From positions 1-64,000 of the forward strand of contig JANBVI010000011.1 in the NCBI GenBank assembly GCA_024239075.1: 64,000 nt of DNA, read 5' to 3'. Shown piece by piece: positions 1 through 8,572 of this stretch. This DNA is from Fischerella sp. CENA71. GTDB lineage: Bacteria; Cyanobacteriota; Cyanobacteriia; Cyanobacteriales; Nostocaceae. A model generated the notes under the pieces. The model saw only the letters and a list, made by a program, of their open reading frames with translations, was not told where the DNA came from and made no database searches. Numbering within the stretch: the first letter of the stretch is position 1; each line of letters begins with the position of its first letter. A program made the position numbers and the translations under genes.

Positions 1-241
1 CTGATTGTATGATTGGGAACATCGCCTAGCATATGAAGCTTGGGTACGGTTTTAATAAACACCATTACTATTTTTATTTTCCACAAAATAAACAACCTAT
101 CCATTGCTTTGACAGAAGAATGGATGCTACCAAAACGCCCAAAACGCCTATTTTTACAGTTTTTATTTGTTATTTCTGGGTTTACCCAGTAGGTGCAAGA
201 TATCAGTTGACCCCTAAAAAGGCACAGAGTCAACACCCTAC

Positions 242-1300
242 TCAAATACCCTTAAATCCCATACCAATTTCTACCTGTTGCTCTGCTTTAGCAGAAGTAA
301 TTTTGGAAAATGCAACTTTGTCAGATGTGTGATATCTTTTGTCAACTTGGCTGAGGAATATACCCACTACTATCAAGGTACCACCCACATACTGAGCCAT
401 AGTCGGAACTTCATCTAGTATCAAATAAGCTGCAATAATACCTACAATGGGGGTGAAAGAGCCAACTAAGGAAGCCTTGGATACAGTGGAAGTTTTCAAG
501 CCTTTAGTCCACAATGACTGACCTACTACCACAATTAACCCGCCATATAGAAACATCCACTGCCACAGGAATGGTGAGAGTACATCAGCAAAATGATCCC
601 TGCCATAGAGTATTAAAGCAGTAAAGAAAAAGATTAAGGTTCCTATTGCAGTACGAAAAATGTTGGAAATTCCTAAAGGGATCTCAGACAGATATTTTTT
701 GCTAATAATTGTGGAAATAGCTATAGCTAAGGAGCCTAGAGCTACCAGAAGTTCTCCTAAACCCAATTGCAAACCTCCCATATTGATCATATCTGCCCCT
801 GGAGGCTGAAGCAGGATAGTGAGGGTAACACCAAAAAAAGCAGCGATCGCACCCATAAATTCCCAAACACTTACCCGCTCTTTGAGCAAGCACACCGATA
901 AAGCTAAAGTTAGAGGTGGTTCCACCCGCCCCACCAAAATTACATTATTCACCTGTGTGAGTGCCAATGCTTGGAAAATTAAGCCAGGAGCCAGCGCACC
1001 TGATAAGATAGCTACTGCTGTGAGACTAATCCAGTCTCGTCTTGATAGTTGCTGCAAAGTAGCTTTGTTCCACTGTCCGCTATAGATGAGGATCATAACC
1101 ATCAAGGCGCACAAATTACCTACGAATAAAACATTACATAATGAAATTGGATTGCGTCCACCTACAAAGTGATGAGTGCCAATTTCTATGAGCTTGCGAG
1201 TGACTGCACTAGATGCTCCAAAAATGAGAATTGCTAACCAGAGATATGTTTGTCCCGAAATTCTGTGGATTAGGTGATGTCGTCTTTTAGGTATAATCAC
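242..1300 (-). CDS. EamA/DMT-family membrane transporter
   Basis: 352 residues, almost all hydrophobic, with about ten membrane-spanning stretches beginning at the segment 'YLWLAILIFGASSAVTR' (about residues 19-35). The two-fold repeated layout and the length fit the EamA branch of the drug/metabolite transporter superfamily, which exports metabolites across the inner membrane. Motifs typical of the family are visible: a glutamate-containing 'GRVEPPLTLALS' near residue 127 and 'VGSFTPIVGIIAAYLILDE' near residue 285. The substrate cannot be told from sequence. The gene is transcribed away from its right-hand neighbour and stands alone. The C-terminal tail of about 30 residues is hydrophilic and probably cytoplasmic. 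Confidence 0.85.
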   Translation of the reverse strand: MIIPKRRHHLIHRISGQTYLWLAILIFGASSAVTRKLIEIGTHHFVGGRNPISLCNVLFVGNLCALMVMILIYSGQWNKATLQQLSRRDWISLTAVAILSGALAPGLIFQALALTQVNNVILVGRVEPPLTLALSVCLLKERVSVWEFMGAIAAFFGVTLTILLQPPGADMINMGGLQLGLGELLVALGSLAIAISTIISKKYLSEIPLGISNIFRTAIGTLIFFFTALILYGRDHFADVLSPFLWQWMFLYGGLIVVVGQSLWTKGLKTSTVSKASLVGSFTPIVGIIAAYLILDEVPTMAQYVGGTLIVVGIFLSQVDKRYHTSDKVAFSKITSAKAEQQVEIGMGFKGI

Positions 1301-1637
1301 AATAACATTATGACAATTAAAGCATCGTTCATTATATTAAGTAGCTACTATTTAGTTCAGAATGAGGTTTTGCTGAGAAGAAAATTAAATTAGACTGTGA
1401 CTTGATACAAACTCGTAATTCGTAATAGTGCCTGCGGTTCATACAATGGATACTCTGGTATAAAAAATTATTGCTTAACGTGAGAGGATTTGTATTATTT
1501 CCTGAGAGGATTCTGAGAATATACTAAATATAGTTAACAGATAAATTCATCAAAATCATTAAATAGTTTCAATCGGCTCTCAGTTAGATCTGGAATAGTT
1601 TAGATGTTCGAGATAACTTAAACATCTAAGAGTTAAT
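1301..1637. other. intergenic region, no gene seen
   Basis: AT-rich spacer between the divergent DMT transporter and the small secreted protein. It must hold promoters for both, but I see no convincing -10/-35 pair or operator. The sequence just before the small gene contains 'gatgttcgagataacttaaacatc', an imperfect dyad (gatgtt/aacatc) about 16-40 bases upstream of its start, which could be a regulatory site. Confidence 0.4.
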
Positions 1638-1997
1638 ATGAAACTCGCCCCTCTAATTACAACCGTTGCTTTGACTGGTTTGTTAACTGTTTGGGAAGCA
1701 CCATTAAAAGTAATTAATCCTGCATTAGTTCAAGCATCGGCTCAGGAATTATCTGTAAATCAGAAAATAGAATTAATCACTAAAAGTAAAGGTCAGTTTG
1801 GTAGTGGAGATCAGCTGCGTCGTTTCTTTTTTGGGGATTTAGAGCCTATTGGTATCCAACCGGGTGGAGCAGGGCACGTAGTTAATCTTTATAACAAAGC
1901 CAACAATGTTACATTCTCTTACTGTTCAACTTATGATGTGATTGTTGCAGTTAAAAAAGGTAAAATAGCCAAGTTTGAACCTAATGAAGTGAAGTAG
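1638..1997 (+). CDS. small secreted protein of unknown function
   Basis: 119 residues. The N-terminus has a basic/hydrophobic stretch (MKLAPLITTVALTGLLTVW) followed by small residues 'VQASAQ', which reads as a Sec signal peptide with cleavage near residue 36. The mature part is about 83 residues and ends 'VAVKKGKIAKFEPNEVK'. I do not recognise a family. A single Cys (in FSYCSTYD) is present, so no disulfide can form within the chain. It starts at an ATG after a short AT-rich leader. Likely periplasmic or outer-envelope; the function is unknown. Confidence 0.7.
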   Translation: MKLAPLITTVALTGLLTVWEAPLKVINPALVQASAQELSVNQKIELITKSKGQFGSGDQLRRFFFGDLEPIGIQPGGAGHVVNLYNKANNVTFSYCSTYDVIVAVKKGKIAKFEPNEVK

Positions 1998-2053
1998 CAG
2001 CCCAAATAAAGCAGTTTTGTAAGTAAGTCGGCGCAAATAATCATCGCTCGTTT

Positions 2054-2112
2054 GTAGTTGCGCTTTTGTGCGTACCCCGAAGGGGTTGCCGAAGGCTAGA
2101 CAGCGCAACTAC
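2054..2112. repeat. interspersed palindromic repeat
   Basis: Arms GTAGTTGCGCT (2054-2064) and AGCGCAACTAC (2102-2112) are exact inverted complements, and the interior holds a second small hairpin (ACCCCgaaGGGGT). This is the style of short palindromic repeat that is scattered through Nostoc-type genomes. It lies just downstream of the small secreted gene and may act as a transcript end, though no T-run follows. Confidence 0.65.
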
Positions 2113-2301
2113 GAGCCAAATACAGAGCTTGTACAGACTGGGCTATAAATTTCTAGACAAGTTTAATTATTGCTGAGAAAGCGGTGAAAAATATGTCGTC
2201 AATTCCTTTGAATTTCTCAGCCAAGATTTAGGACTACATCACTTAAGGTTTAGTAACTACGTTGATATTAAGAGCAGTTCACTAAAGCAACTTATACATC
2301 T

Positions 2302-3717
2302 ATGCAGCAAGCATCTCATCCTATAGTCATCCTGGGTGGTGGCTTTGCGGGACTGTTTACAGCTTTACACTTAAGCCAGCAAAATGACTCTCATCCGATT
2401 ATTTTAATTGAACAGTGCGATCGCTTTAGTTTCAAACCGTTGTTGTATGAACTACTAAGCGGCGAACTACACAGCAAACAAGTTTATCCTCGCTATAAAG
2501 AATTATTAGCTGGTAGCAAGATTGGCTTTGTGCAGGACACGGTGCAATCGATTGATCTACATCAACGCAGAGTTAATACAACTTCTGGTCAGGTTTTCGA
2601 CTACAGTAACTTGGTATTAGCACTGGGTAGTAAAACAACATACTTTAATACTACGGGTGGAACAGAACATGCAATGCCGTTTACTTCCGGGGAACAGGCG
2701 ATCACACTGCGAAAACACTTACGCCATAGACTACATCAAGCCATCCAAACACCAAGCCCAGAACGTCGTCACCTACTGCTGACTGTTGCTGTCATTGGTG
2801 CAGGCCCGGCTGGTATCGAACTGGTGTGTACATTAGCAGACTTACTTCCCATCTGGTATGACGAGTTGGGTGGCGATGGAAGGGAAATTCGCATTGTCCT
2901 AGTCAACCGCAGTCGAGAAATTCTCAAAGGCGATGTTAATAGCTATTTGCGTTGCACTGTCCAGCGTGCAATGAAAAATCGTGTAATTCCCGTAGATTTT
3001 TTATTTGATGCGGCTGTAACCAAGATTACATCTGACGGTGTAGAGTATCGGCAAAACGACCAAACACATATGTTACAGGCAGGAACGATAGCTTGGACTG
3101 CTGGTACTGCACCCAATCCTTTGTTGATGGAGCTACCAGTTTCCCAAAACCGAGGGCGGTTACTAGTAAAACCGACATTGCAACTTCCTGATTTTCCCGA
3201 AGTCTTTGCAGCGGGAGACTGTGCCACAGAGAGCGATCATCCCCAACCACCCACAGCCCAAGTAGCCTATCAACAAGGAATTGCGATCGCGCAAAATCTT
3301 AAACGAATCAAGGAAAACAAACCAACCATTCCTGTACAAATCCAAATGCGCGGCACTTTGATGAAATTAGGACTAAACGAAGGCGTTGCCAACCTATTCA
3401 ACAAAGTGCAAATCAAAGGACAACCCGGACATCTAATTCGGGAAGGAACATATTTACAACTATTACCCAACTTTGCTCACAACCGCAAAGTCACAAGTGA
3501 GTGGTTAACAGACGAATTATTTCAGCGTCACCGCCCTGTCACCTACATGCAGTTGGGACAAACGCCGTGGTTATCTGGAATTGCCACTGCCGCAGCTGCA
3601 CTAATTTTAGCAACCCCTCTTGTTTGGCGGGCAGCCCAACCGATGCAGTTTCAGCAAAATCTCATGTGGACAGGCGTTCCCACATTACTCGATCACCTGA
3701 TACCTCCCTCTCGATAA
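2302..3717 (+). CDS. FAD-dependent NAD(P)H dehydrogenase (NDH-2-like)
   Basis: 471 residues. An FAD-binding Rossmann motif 'VILGGGFAGLFTAL' sits at residues 9-22, a second dinucleotide motif 'AVIGAGPAGIEL' near 164-175, and the FAD-contacting 'EVFAAGDCA' near 300. This order is that of type-II NADH dehydrogenases and related pyridine nucleotide-disulfide oxidoreductases, which pass electrons from NAD(P)H to quinone without pumping protons. A hydrophobic segment 'GIATAAAALILATPLVW' close to the C-terminus could anchor it to the membrane, as in several NDH-2 proteins. It is followed on the same strand by a DoxX-like gene and a GMC oxidoreductase, so the three may form one redox unit. No strong ribosome-binding site precedes the ATG. 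Confidence 0.85.
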   Translation: MQQASHPIVILGGGFAGLFTALHLSQQNDSHPIILIEQCDRFSFKPLLYELLSGELHSKQVYPRYKELLAGSKIGFVQDTVQSIDLHQRRVNTTSGQVFDYSNLVLALGSKTTYFNTTGGTEHAMPFTSGEQAITLRKHLRHRLHQAIQTPSPERRHLLLTVAVIGAGPAGIELVCTLADLLPIWYDELGGDGREIRIVLVNRSREILKGDVNSYLRCTVQRAMKNRVIPVDFLFDAAVTKITSDGVEYRQNDQTHMLQAGTIAWTAGTAPNPLLMELPVSQNRGRLLVKPTLQLPDFPEVFAAGDCATESDHPQPPTAQVAYQQGIAIAQNLKRIKENKPTIPVQIQMRGTLMKLGLNEGVANLFNKVQIKGQPGHLIREGTYLQLLPNFAHNRKVTSEWLTDELFQRHRPVTYMQLGQTPWLSGIATAAAALILATPLVWRAAQPMQFQQNLMWTGVPTLLDHLIPPSR

Positions 3718-3817
3718 AGTTTTCTTTGCTGTCGCCCACTTAATTTCAGTAAATCGAAATCACCAAGAGCTTGACAAAAACAACTTTTCTGAATTTTGAA
3801 TTGCTTGGGAGTTTATC

Positions 3818-4333
3818 ATGAAATACCTACTCAACCTCCGCACAGCCGTTACAGTCAATCGCATCACCCTCGGCTTTTTCTTCTTTGTTTCTGGTATTGC
3901 CAACTATTTAAATTTCAACGTCAATAACGGTTTCTACCAAACAGTAATAACTCAAAAACTACAAATTATGGGTCCTGGAATTCCCTCCGGATGGGAAGGT
4001 GTGGGGCCACTACCTTGGTTGATTGCTGTTCCCTATGCTTGGCTGTTACCTTTAGCAGAAATTGTCTTGGGTGCGTTGTTTGCCCTCAATTATTGGGTGC
4101 GGTGGACAGGGTTACTATTGATTCTCATGACTTTTAGCATCATTTTGGCATTTGGTATCATCCCCGCCGGGAGTCTGTTTCCCAATGGCGCAGAAAGCTT
4201 TAACAAAAATATCCTCTTCATGACTTTAATTTGGATCTGTATTGCCTACGATGCTTACGAACAGAAAATGAGCCGTCGTCGTAGTCAAGCAATGGCTGAT
4301 TATGCTGTTACTGGTTCTGGCGACAATATGTAA
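3818..4333 (+). CDS. DoxX-like membrane protein
   Basis: 171 residues with four hydrophobic segments (about 18-33, 73-92, 97-120 and 129-146), the topology of DoxX/DoxD-family quinone-linked membrane proteins. A GGGAG ribosome-binding site lies about 8 bases before the ATG. It sits 100 bases after the NDH-2-like gene and 61 bases before the GMC oxidoreductase, all on the plus strand; DoxX-like proteins often accompany membrane redox enzymes, so it may provide quinone access. The C-terminal 25 residues are basic and hydrophilic. Family assignment rests on length, topology and context. Confidence 0.65.
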   Translation: MKYLLNLRTAVTVNRITLGFFFFVSGIANYLNFNVNNGFYQTVITQKLQIMGPGIPSGWEGVGPLPWLIAVPYAWLLPLAEIVLGALFALNYWVRWTGLLLILMTFSIILAFGIIPAGSLFPNGAESFNKNILFMTLIWICIAYDAYEQKMSRRRSQAMADYAVTGSGDNM

Positions 4334-4394
4334 AACCTCACGTCCAGGTACAAAGATTTCTTCATAACTAATCCCAACATTTGGAGAATGGTAA

Positions 4395-5951
4395 ATGACT
4401 ACTGCACACTACGATTTCATCATTATTGGTACTGGGGCGGGTGGTGGTACGCTAGCTTATAAACTTGCTCCTACTGGTAAGAAAATTTTAATTCTGGAAC
4501 GTGGTTCTTTTTTACCTCGTGAAAAAGCTAACTGGGACACGGTTGAAGTAGTACAAAAAGACCGTTATCACACGAACGAAGTTTGGTATGACCAAAAAGG
4601 ACAGGCTATTCATCCCGGTACAGGTTACTTTGTAGGTGGTAACACTAAAGTTTACGGTGGGGCGCTGTTCCGTTGGCGAGAACAAGATTTTAATCAGGTG
4701 ATTCACAAAGGTGGTATTTCGCCTGAATGGCCTCTAAAATACCGTGATTTTGAATCTTACTACACCCAGGCAGAAAAGCTGTATAAAGTTCATGGTAAAC
4801 GAGGTTTAGATCCGACTGAACCAGATGCAACTGAAGATTATCCCTATCCTGCTATTCATCACGAACCACGTATTCAAGAAATTCATGACTCTTTATTAGG
4901 GGAAGGTTATCATCCGTTTTATCTGCCTCTTGCTATCAAGTTAAATGAGGTGAATCGGCGTTTGAGTAGTTGCATTCGTTGTAATACTTGTGATGGTTTT
5001 CCTTGTCTAGTGGATGCAAAAGCTGATGCTGATGTTAACTGTGTGCGTCCAGCAGAACAATATAGTAATGTTACGCTCATTACTGAAGCTAAGGTTAAAA
5101 AACTACATACAAACCATTCCGGACGAGAAATTACTTCTGTGGAAGTGGAAATCGATGGAGAAACTCATTTATTTTCTAGTGATATTGTAGTGGTTGCTTG
5201 CGGGGCGATTAATTCAGCTGCTTTATTGTTGCGTTCTGCTAATGAACAACATCCAAATGGATTAGCCAATAGTTCGGATCAAGTAGGACGAAATTTAATG
5301 AAACATCAGAACGGAGCTATCATTGGGGTTAGTCTGAAGTCTAATCCGACGGCTTTTCAAAAAACCTTAGCAATCAACGATTTTTACTGGGGTGATGAAG
5401 ATTTCGATTATCCAATGGGTCATGTGCAGTTATTGGGTAAAGTCAATGCAGATATGATTGCTCAGGAGTCTCCATCTGTTCTGGGAGTATCATTTAGAGA
5501 AAGAAATACTTTTGAGGCGATCGCTTCTCGTTCGGTAGACTGGTGGTTGACTGCTGAAGATTTGCCACACTCCAATAATCGTGTCACTCTTCGAGGTGAT
5601 TCTATCCAGTTGCATTACACTGAGAACAACACCGAAGCCTACAATCGGCTGCTCAATCGCTGGATACAGGTATTGAAAAAAATTGGTTGCGGTGAACGAA
5701 TTATTCCTGCCTCTTTCTATTTCCGTAAGAAATTACCACTGCAAGGTGTAGCGCATCAGTGTGGAACTTGTCGCTTTGGGGAAGACCCTAAAACGTCGGT
5801 ATTGGATATCAATTGCCGTACTCATGATGTTGATAATTTATATGTAGTAGATGGTAGTTTCTTCCGTTCTAGTGCTGCTGTTAATCCTACCCTCACAATT
5901 ATTGCTAATGCTTTACGTGTAGGCGATCATTTAATTGAACGTATGGCTTAA
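4395..5951 (+). CDS. GMC-family FAD-dependent oxidoreductase
   Basis: 518 residues. The N-terminal FAD motif 'DFIIIGTGAGGGTLAYKLA' (residues 7-25) is followed by 'GGNTKVYGGALFRW' (about 82-95), the second GMC signature region, and the C-terminus carries 'HQCGTCRFG' with the likely catalytic His, then 'VVDGSFFRSSAAVNPTLTI'. These are diagnostic of glucose-methanol-choline oxidoreductases that oxidise an alcohol or sugar. A cysteine-rich stretch 'SCIRCNTCDGFPC' near residue 192 is unusual for simple GMC enzymes and resembles the membrane-linked gluconate/sorbosone dehydrogenase branch. GGAGAATGGTAA precedes the ATG. Substrate unknown; the neighbouring NDH-2-like and DoxX-like genes suggest electrons reach the respiratory chain. 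Confidence 0.85.
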   Translation: MTTAHYDFIIIGTGAGGGTLAYKLAPTGKKILILERGSFLPREKANWDTVEVVQKDRYHTNEVWYDQKGQAIHPGTGYFVGGNTKVYGGALFRWREQDFNQVIHKGGISPEWPLKYRDFESYYTQAEKLYKVHGKRGLDPTEPDATEDYPYPAIHHEPRIQEIHDSLLGEGYHPFYLPLAIKLNEVNRRLSSCIRCNTCDGFPCLVDAKADADVNCVRPAEQYSNVTLITEAKVKKLHTNHSGREITSVEVEIDGETHLFSSDIVVVACGAINSAALLLRSANEQHPNGLANSSDQVGRNLMKHQNGAIIGVSLKSNPTAFQKTLAINDFYWGDEDFDYPMGHVQLLGKVNADMIAQESPSVLGVSFRERNTFEAIASRSVDWWLTAEDLPHSNNRVTLRGDSIQLHYTENNTEAYNRLLNRWIQVLKKIGCGERIIPASFYFRKKLPLQGVAHQCGTCRFGEDPKTSVLDINCRTHDVDNLYVVDGSFFRSSAAVNPTLTIIANALRVGDHLIERMA

Positions 5952-6000
5952 TATTAGACTTGTCCGAAAACTTCAAAGCTAGACTGTTCAAAGCTTTGAG

Positions 6001-7276
6001 CCTGAAGGGGTGACAAAGCGGCTGAAGCCAAGAAAATAGAAGAGTGTGACCGTTTTGGGGTAAAAAAGATAGGTCAGGTATTCTCAATAAGACCTATCAA
6101 ATGATAACGTTACCTAAATTCTACCAAAACTGCTTTCAAAATGTACTGACACCAGCGCAGTACAAGATGTTAGAAATCTTGCTGATGCTATTGCAATTTC
6201 ATAAAACTGTGACGATTGAGAAACTAGCAACAGTATTTCCACAACCGATAAGATTTGAAAGTCGGCGGCGCAGTATACAAAGATTTTTACTGCTACCTCA
6301 GTTATCGATTCCATATCTGTGGTTTCCCCTGCTCAAACGATGGGTAAAAATAGTTTTAAAACAGGAGATAAACGGCTGATATTTGCGATTGATAGAACAC
6401 AATGGCGTTCACAAAATGTATTTGTAATTAGTTTAATAGAACAAAAAAGAGCAATACCTGTGTACTGGCTATTATTACCTAAAAAAGGATGTAGCAATTT
6501 GAGAGAACAGAAAAAATTAATTCGTCCAATATTGCAGCTATTTAAGGGATATCAAATGCTGGTACTGGGAGATAGAGAATTCCACAGTATAAAACTAGCA
6601 AATTGGTTACATAGCAAGGGCATTGACTTTGTATTGCGTCAGAAACAAGGTACTTATATTCGGCAAAAAAAACAATCACACCAACGCTTACAATCTTTGG
6701 GATTAACTCCTGGCATCTCGTTCTTTTTAACAGATATTCAAGCCTGACTTACAGAAAGGTTTTGCCAAATTTAATCTCGCCGGATATTACAAGCGCAAAT
6801 ATCGTGGAGTTGTTGAGCGAGCTTATGCTGGTTTTTATTAACTAATCTTGATAGCCTAAAAGATGCCATTAAAGCATTTAAGTTGCGGAGTGGAATCGAG
6901 GCTATGTTCAAAGATTGTAAGACTGGGGGGTACAATCTCGAATCTACTTAAGAGTAATGGCCAACGTTTGATAGCACTGATTTTATTAATTACTATTGCC
7001 TATACTTGTGCTGTTTTAGTTGGTCGTAATTCTCGCTCCTCTGGACTACAAAAATATGTTGGTCGTTTGAAGGAGTTACAACGATTGCACCGCCGACATA
7101 GTGCTTTTTGGATTGGTTTGTATGGTCAGTTATGGGTAGGGGCAATGGAATTTTGGACTGATTTAGCTTATGAATTGATGCGTTTGAAGCCCAGTAAACT
7201 GCCCTATTTTCAACAAGGTCTACGGGCTATGACTCTGATCCAGTCTGCTTTATAACTTCTTTGTCACCCCTTCGGG
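6001..7276 (+). mobile_element. IS4-type insertion sequence, decayed
   Basis: Terminal inverted repeats are visible: CCTGAAGGGGTGACAAAG at 6001-6018 and its near-exact complement CTTTGTCACCCCTTCGGG at 7259-7276 (17 of 18 match). Between them is a broken IS4-type transposase. The element is about 1.28 kb, ordinary for this group. It lies 50 bases after the GMC oxidoreductase stop codon. No clear target-site duplication was identified. Confidence 0.8.
6101..7255 (+). pseudogene. IS4-family transposase, two frameshifts
   Basis: Three consecutive pieces in different frames read as one IS4-family transposase: 6101-about 6350 (N-terminal helical domain, 'FQNVLTPAQYKMLEILL'), about 6350-6740 (catalytic core with 'FAIDRTQW' and 'MLVLGDREFHS', the first and second acidic residues), and about 6850-7255 ('RSGIEAMFKDCKTGG', the third DDE glutamate region, then the C-terminal helices). 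The frame changes near 6350 and again between 6740 and 6850, where stop codons also occur, so no functional transposase can be made by simple translation. Confidence 0.85.
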
Positions 7277-7298
7277 TGATACAGTTTTTGCGCCAACG

Positions 7299-7715
7299 AT
7301 GAAGAAGTTGTTGTTGAGGGCTTTTGTCATCCACCGACGACGTGAACGAATTTCTGCTTCAACACTTTACCAATATCGTTGTGATTTGAAACGAAGACTA
7401 ACGAAAGCTTTGGATTTAGAGCCAGTTGATGATGATGGCATTCGTTTACGTAAACGTTACGCTTCTATTAAAGACCACTTATTTGTCTTTCTTGAAGATG
7501 CCTCGGTTCCACCGACAAATAATTCCAGCGAGCAAGCGATTCGCATGAGCACGGTGTTTCGCAAGGTGACTAATTGCTTCCGTTCTCAGGGGGGGCGAGA
7601 TTTGTTTGCCGCTGTTCGTTCTGTCGTTAATACAGGCAAACGTCAACGCTTGACTGCTTATCAAGCTATTAAACAAGCTCTCTCTACTGACGGCTCTATT
7701 TTTAGCCCTAGTTGA
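7299..7715 (+). pseudogene. IS66-family transposase, C-terminal fragment
   Basis: The 138-codon stretch ends with 'PPTNNSSEQAIRMSTVFRKV' and 'RSQGGRDLFAAVRSVVNTGK', the well-known C-terminal block of IS66-type DDE transposases, with the catalytic Glu in NNSSEQ. Only the last quarter of the usual protein is left; the beginning was lost at or before 7277, next to the IS4 end. Its 3' end abuts a truncated IS5 transposase in opposite orientation near 7716-7727. Confidence 0.8.
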
Positions 7716-7727
7716 GCAATTACTAAT

Positions 7728-8141
7728 TTTTTTACCTGAGTCATAGCCGACTTCCTTGGAGACCATTGTTGCTGTCTCAACCGATTGACTATCCATAATT
7801 GCCTCAGATGGAGATGGTTCTCGATTTTGGCTGATACGCACCCACAAGCGCAATCGCTCATGAATTTGTTGCCGCGTCCCGTTCTGACGCCACTGTCGGA
7901 AATAATGATACACAATTTTCCACTTGGGGAAATCGTTCGGGAGCATTCGCCATGCGCAACCCGCACATAATATGTATAGGATTGCGTTAACGTAGACGCG
8001 AAGCGGCTTGTCGTTAGACATCGCCTGCATATCGACACTACGTTTTCGACCACCGCTTTTTGGCTTAGGAATTAGTTCTGATAGTATTTCCCACTGTTCT
8101 AAAGTCAGATTACTTGGGTACGATGGATTCATAGCTCTCAT
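7728..8141 (-). pseudogene. IS5-family transposase, N-terminal fragment
   Basis: Reading the minus strand from the ATG at 8141, residues 1-138 match the N-terminal half of an IS5-type transposase: 'LTLEQWEILSELIP', 'CAWRMLPNDFPKWKIVYHYFRQW' and the first catalytic aspartate in 'AIMDSQSVETA'. After 'VGYDSGKK' the family resemblance stops abruptly at 7728, where the IS66 fragment begins. The frame stays open past the junction by chance. Residues 41-51 derive from an inserted repeat. Confidence 0.8.
7991..8025 (-). repeat. short Nostoc-type repeat inside the IS5 transposase frame
   Basis: Read on the minus strand this stretch starts GGCGATGTCTAACGACAAG and continues CCGCTTCGCGTCTACG, a wording typical of the small interspersed repeats of Nostoc-like genomes. 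It lies within the IS5 transposase where the family normally runs straight from the N-terminal region into 'VNAILYIL'. It adds about 11 codons (MSNDKPLRVYV) without breaking the frame. Confidence 0.5.
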
Positions 8142-8572
8142 AACGCTGTCATACTTAAGTATTTTTTTCTACTGACAGGATACCGTTATGTGGGCTTTCT
8201 TACTTTTCAGGCATCCTCTTAGAGAGGTTAAGTGGACACTTACTCACTTAATTTTTCGAGTTATTGAATTACTTCTCAACTCAGTTATGACAAATGTAAT
8301 GGTTTGGACATGACATTTATTAGATGTAGACAATTATTTACTGCTGATAAATTAGAGTTATGAAAACAAAGGGCAATTTGAATCAGATTTTACAATTAGT
8401 CTAAAAATAAAGCTATAAAAAGCTTTAATAGCTTCTAAATCAATGAGTTTTCCTGTGGAGTATTGGTAAAAACCATGCAAAGTTCTACAGGAATATATTT
8501 GTTGTTATAGTCGATTGTTACAGCAATGGAAATATTCTCATTTTAAAGTTAAGAATAGAAGGAGAAAGTTTT
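8142..8572. other. intergenic region, no gene seen
   Basis: Spacer of 430 bases between the IS5 remnant and the carotenoid oxygenase. The first 100 bases are probably the left end of the IS5 copy. The rest is AT-rich. A GAAGGAGAAAG ribosome-binding site stands at the right end (8559-8569) before the oxygenase start. No operator or RNA gene was recognised. Confidence 0.4.

Noticed and set aside
33-332. Plus-strand frame of 99 codons at the left edge
   Set aside because: Its second half lies antisense to the DMT transporter, the composition is random and no ribosome-binding site precedes it.
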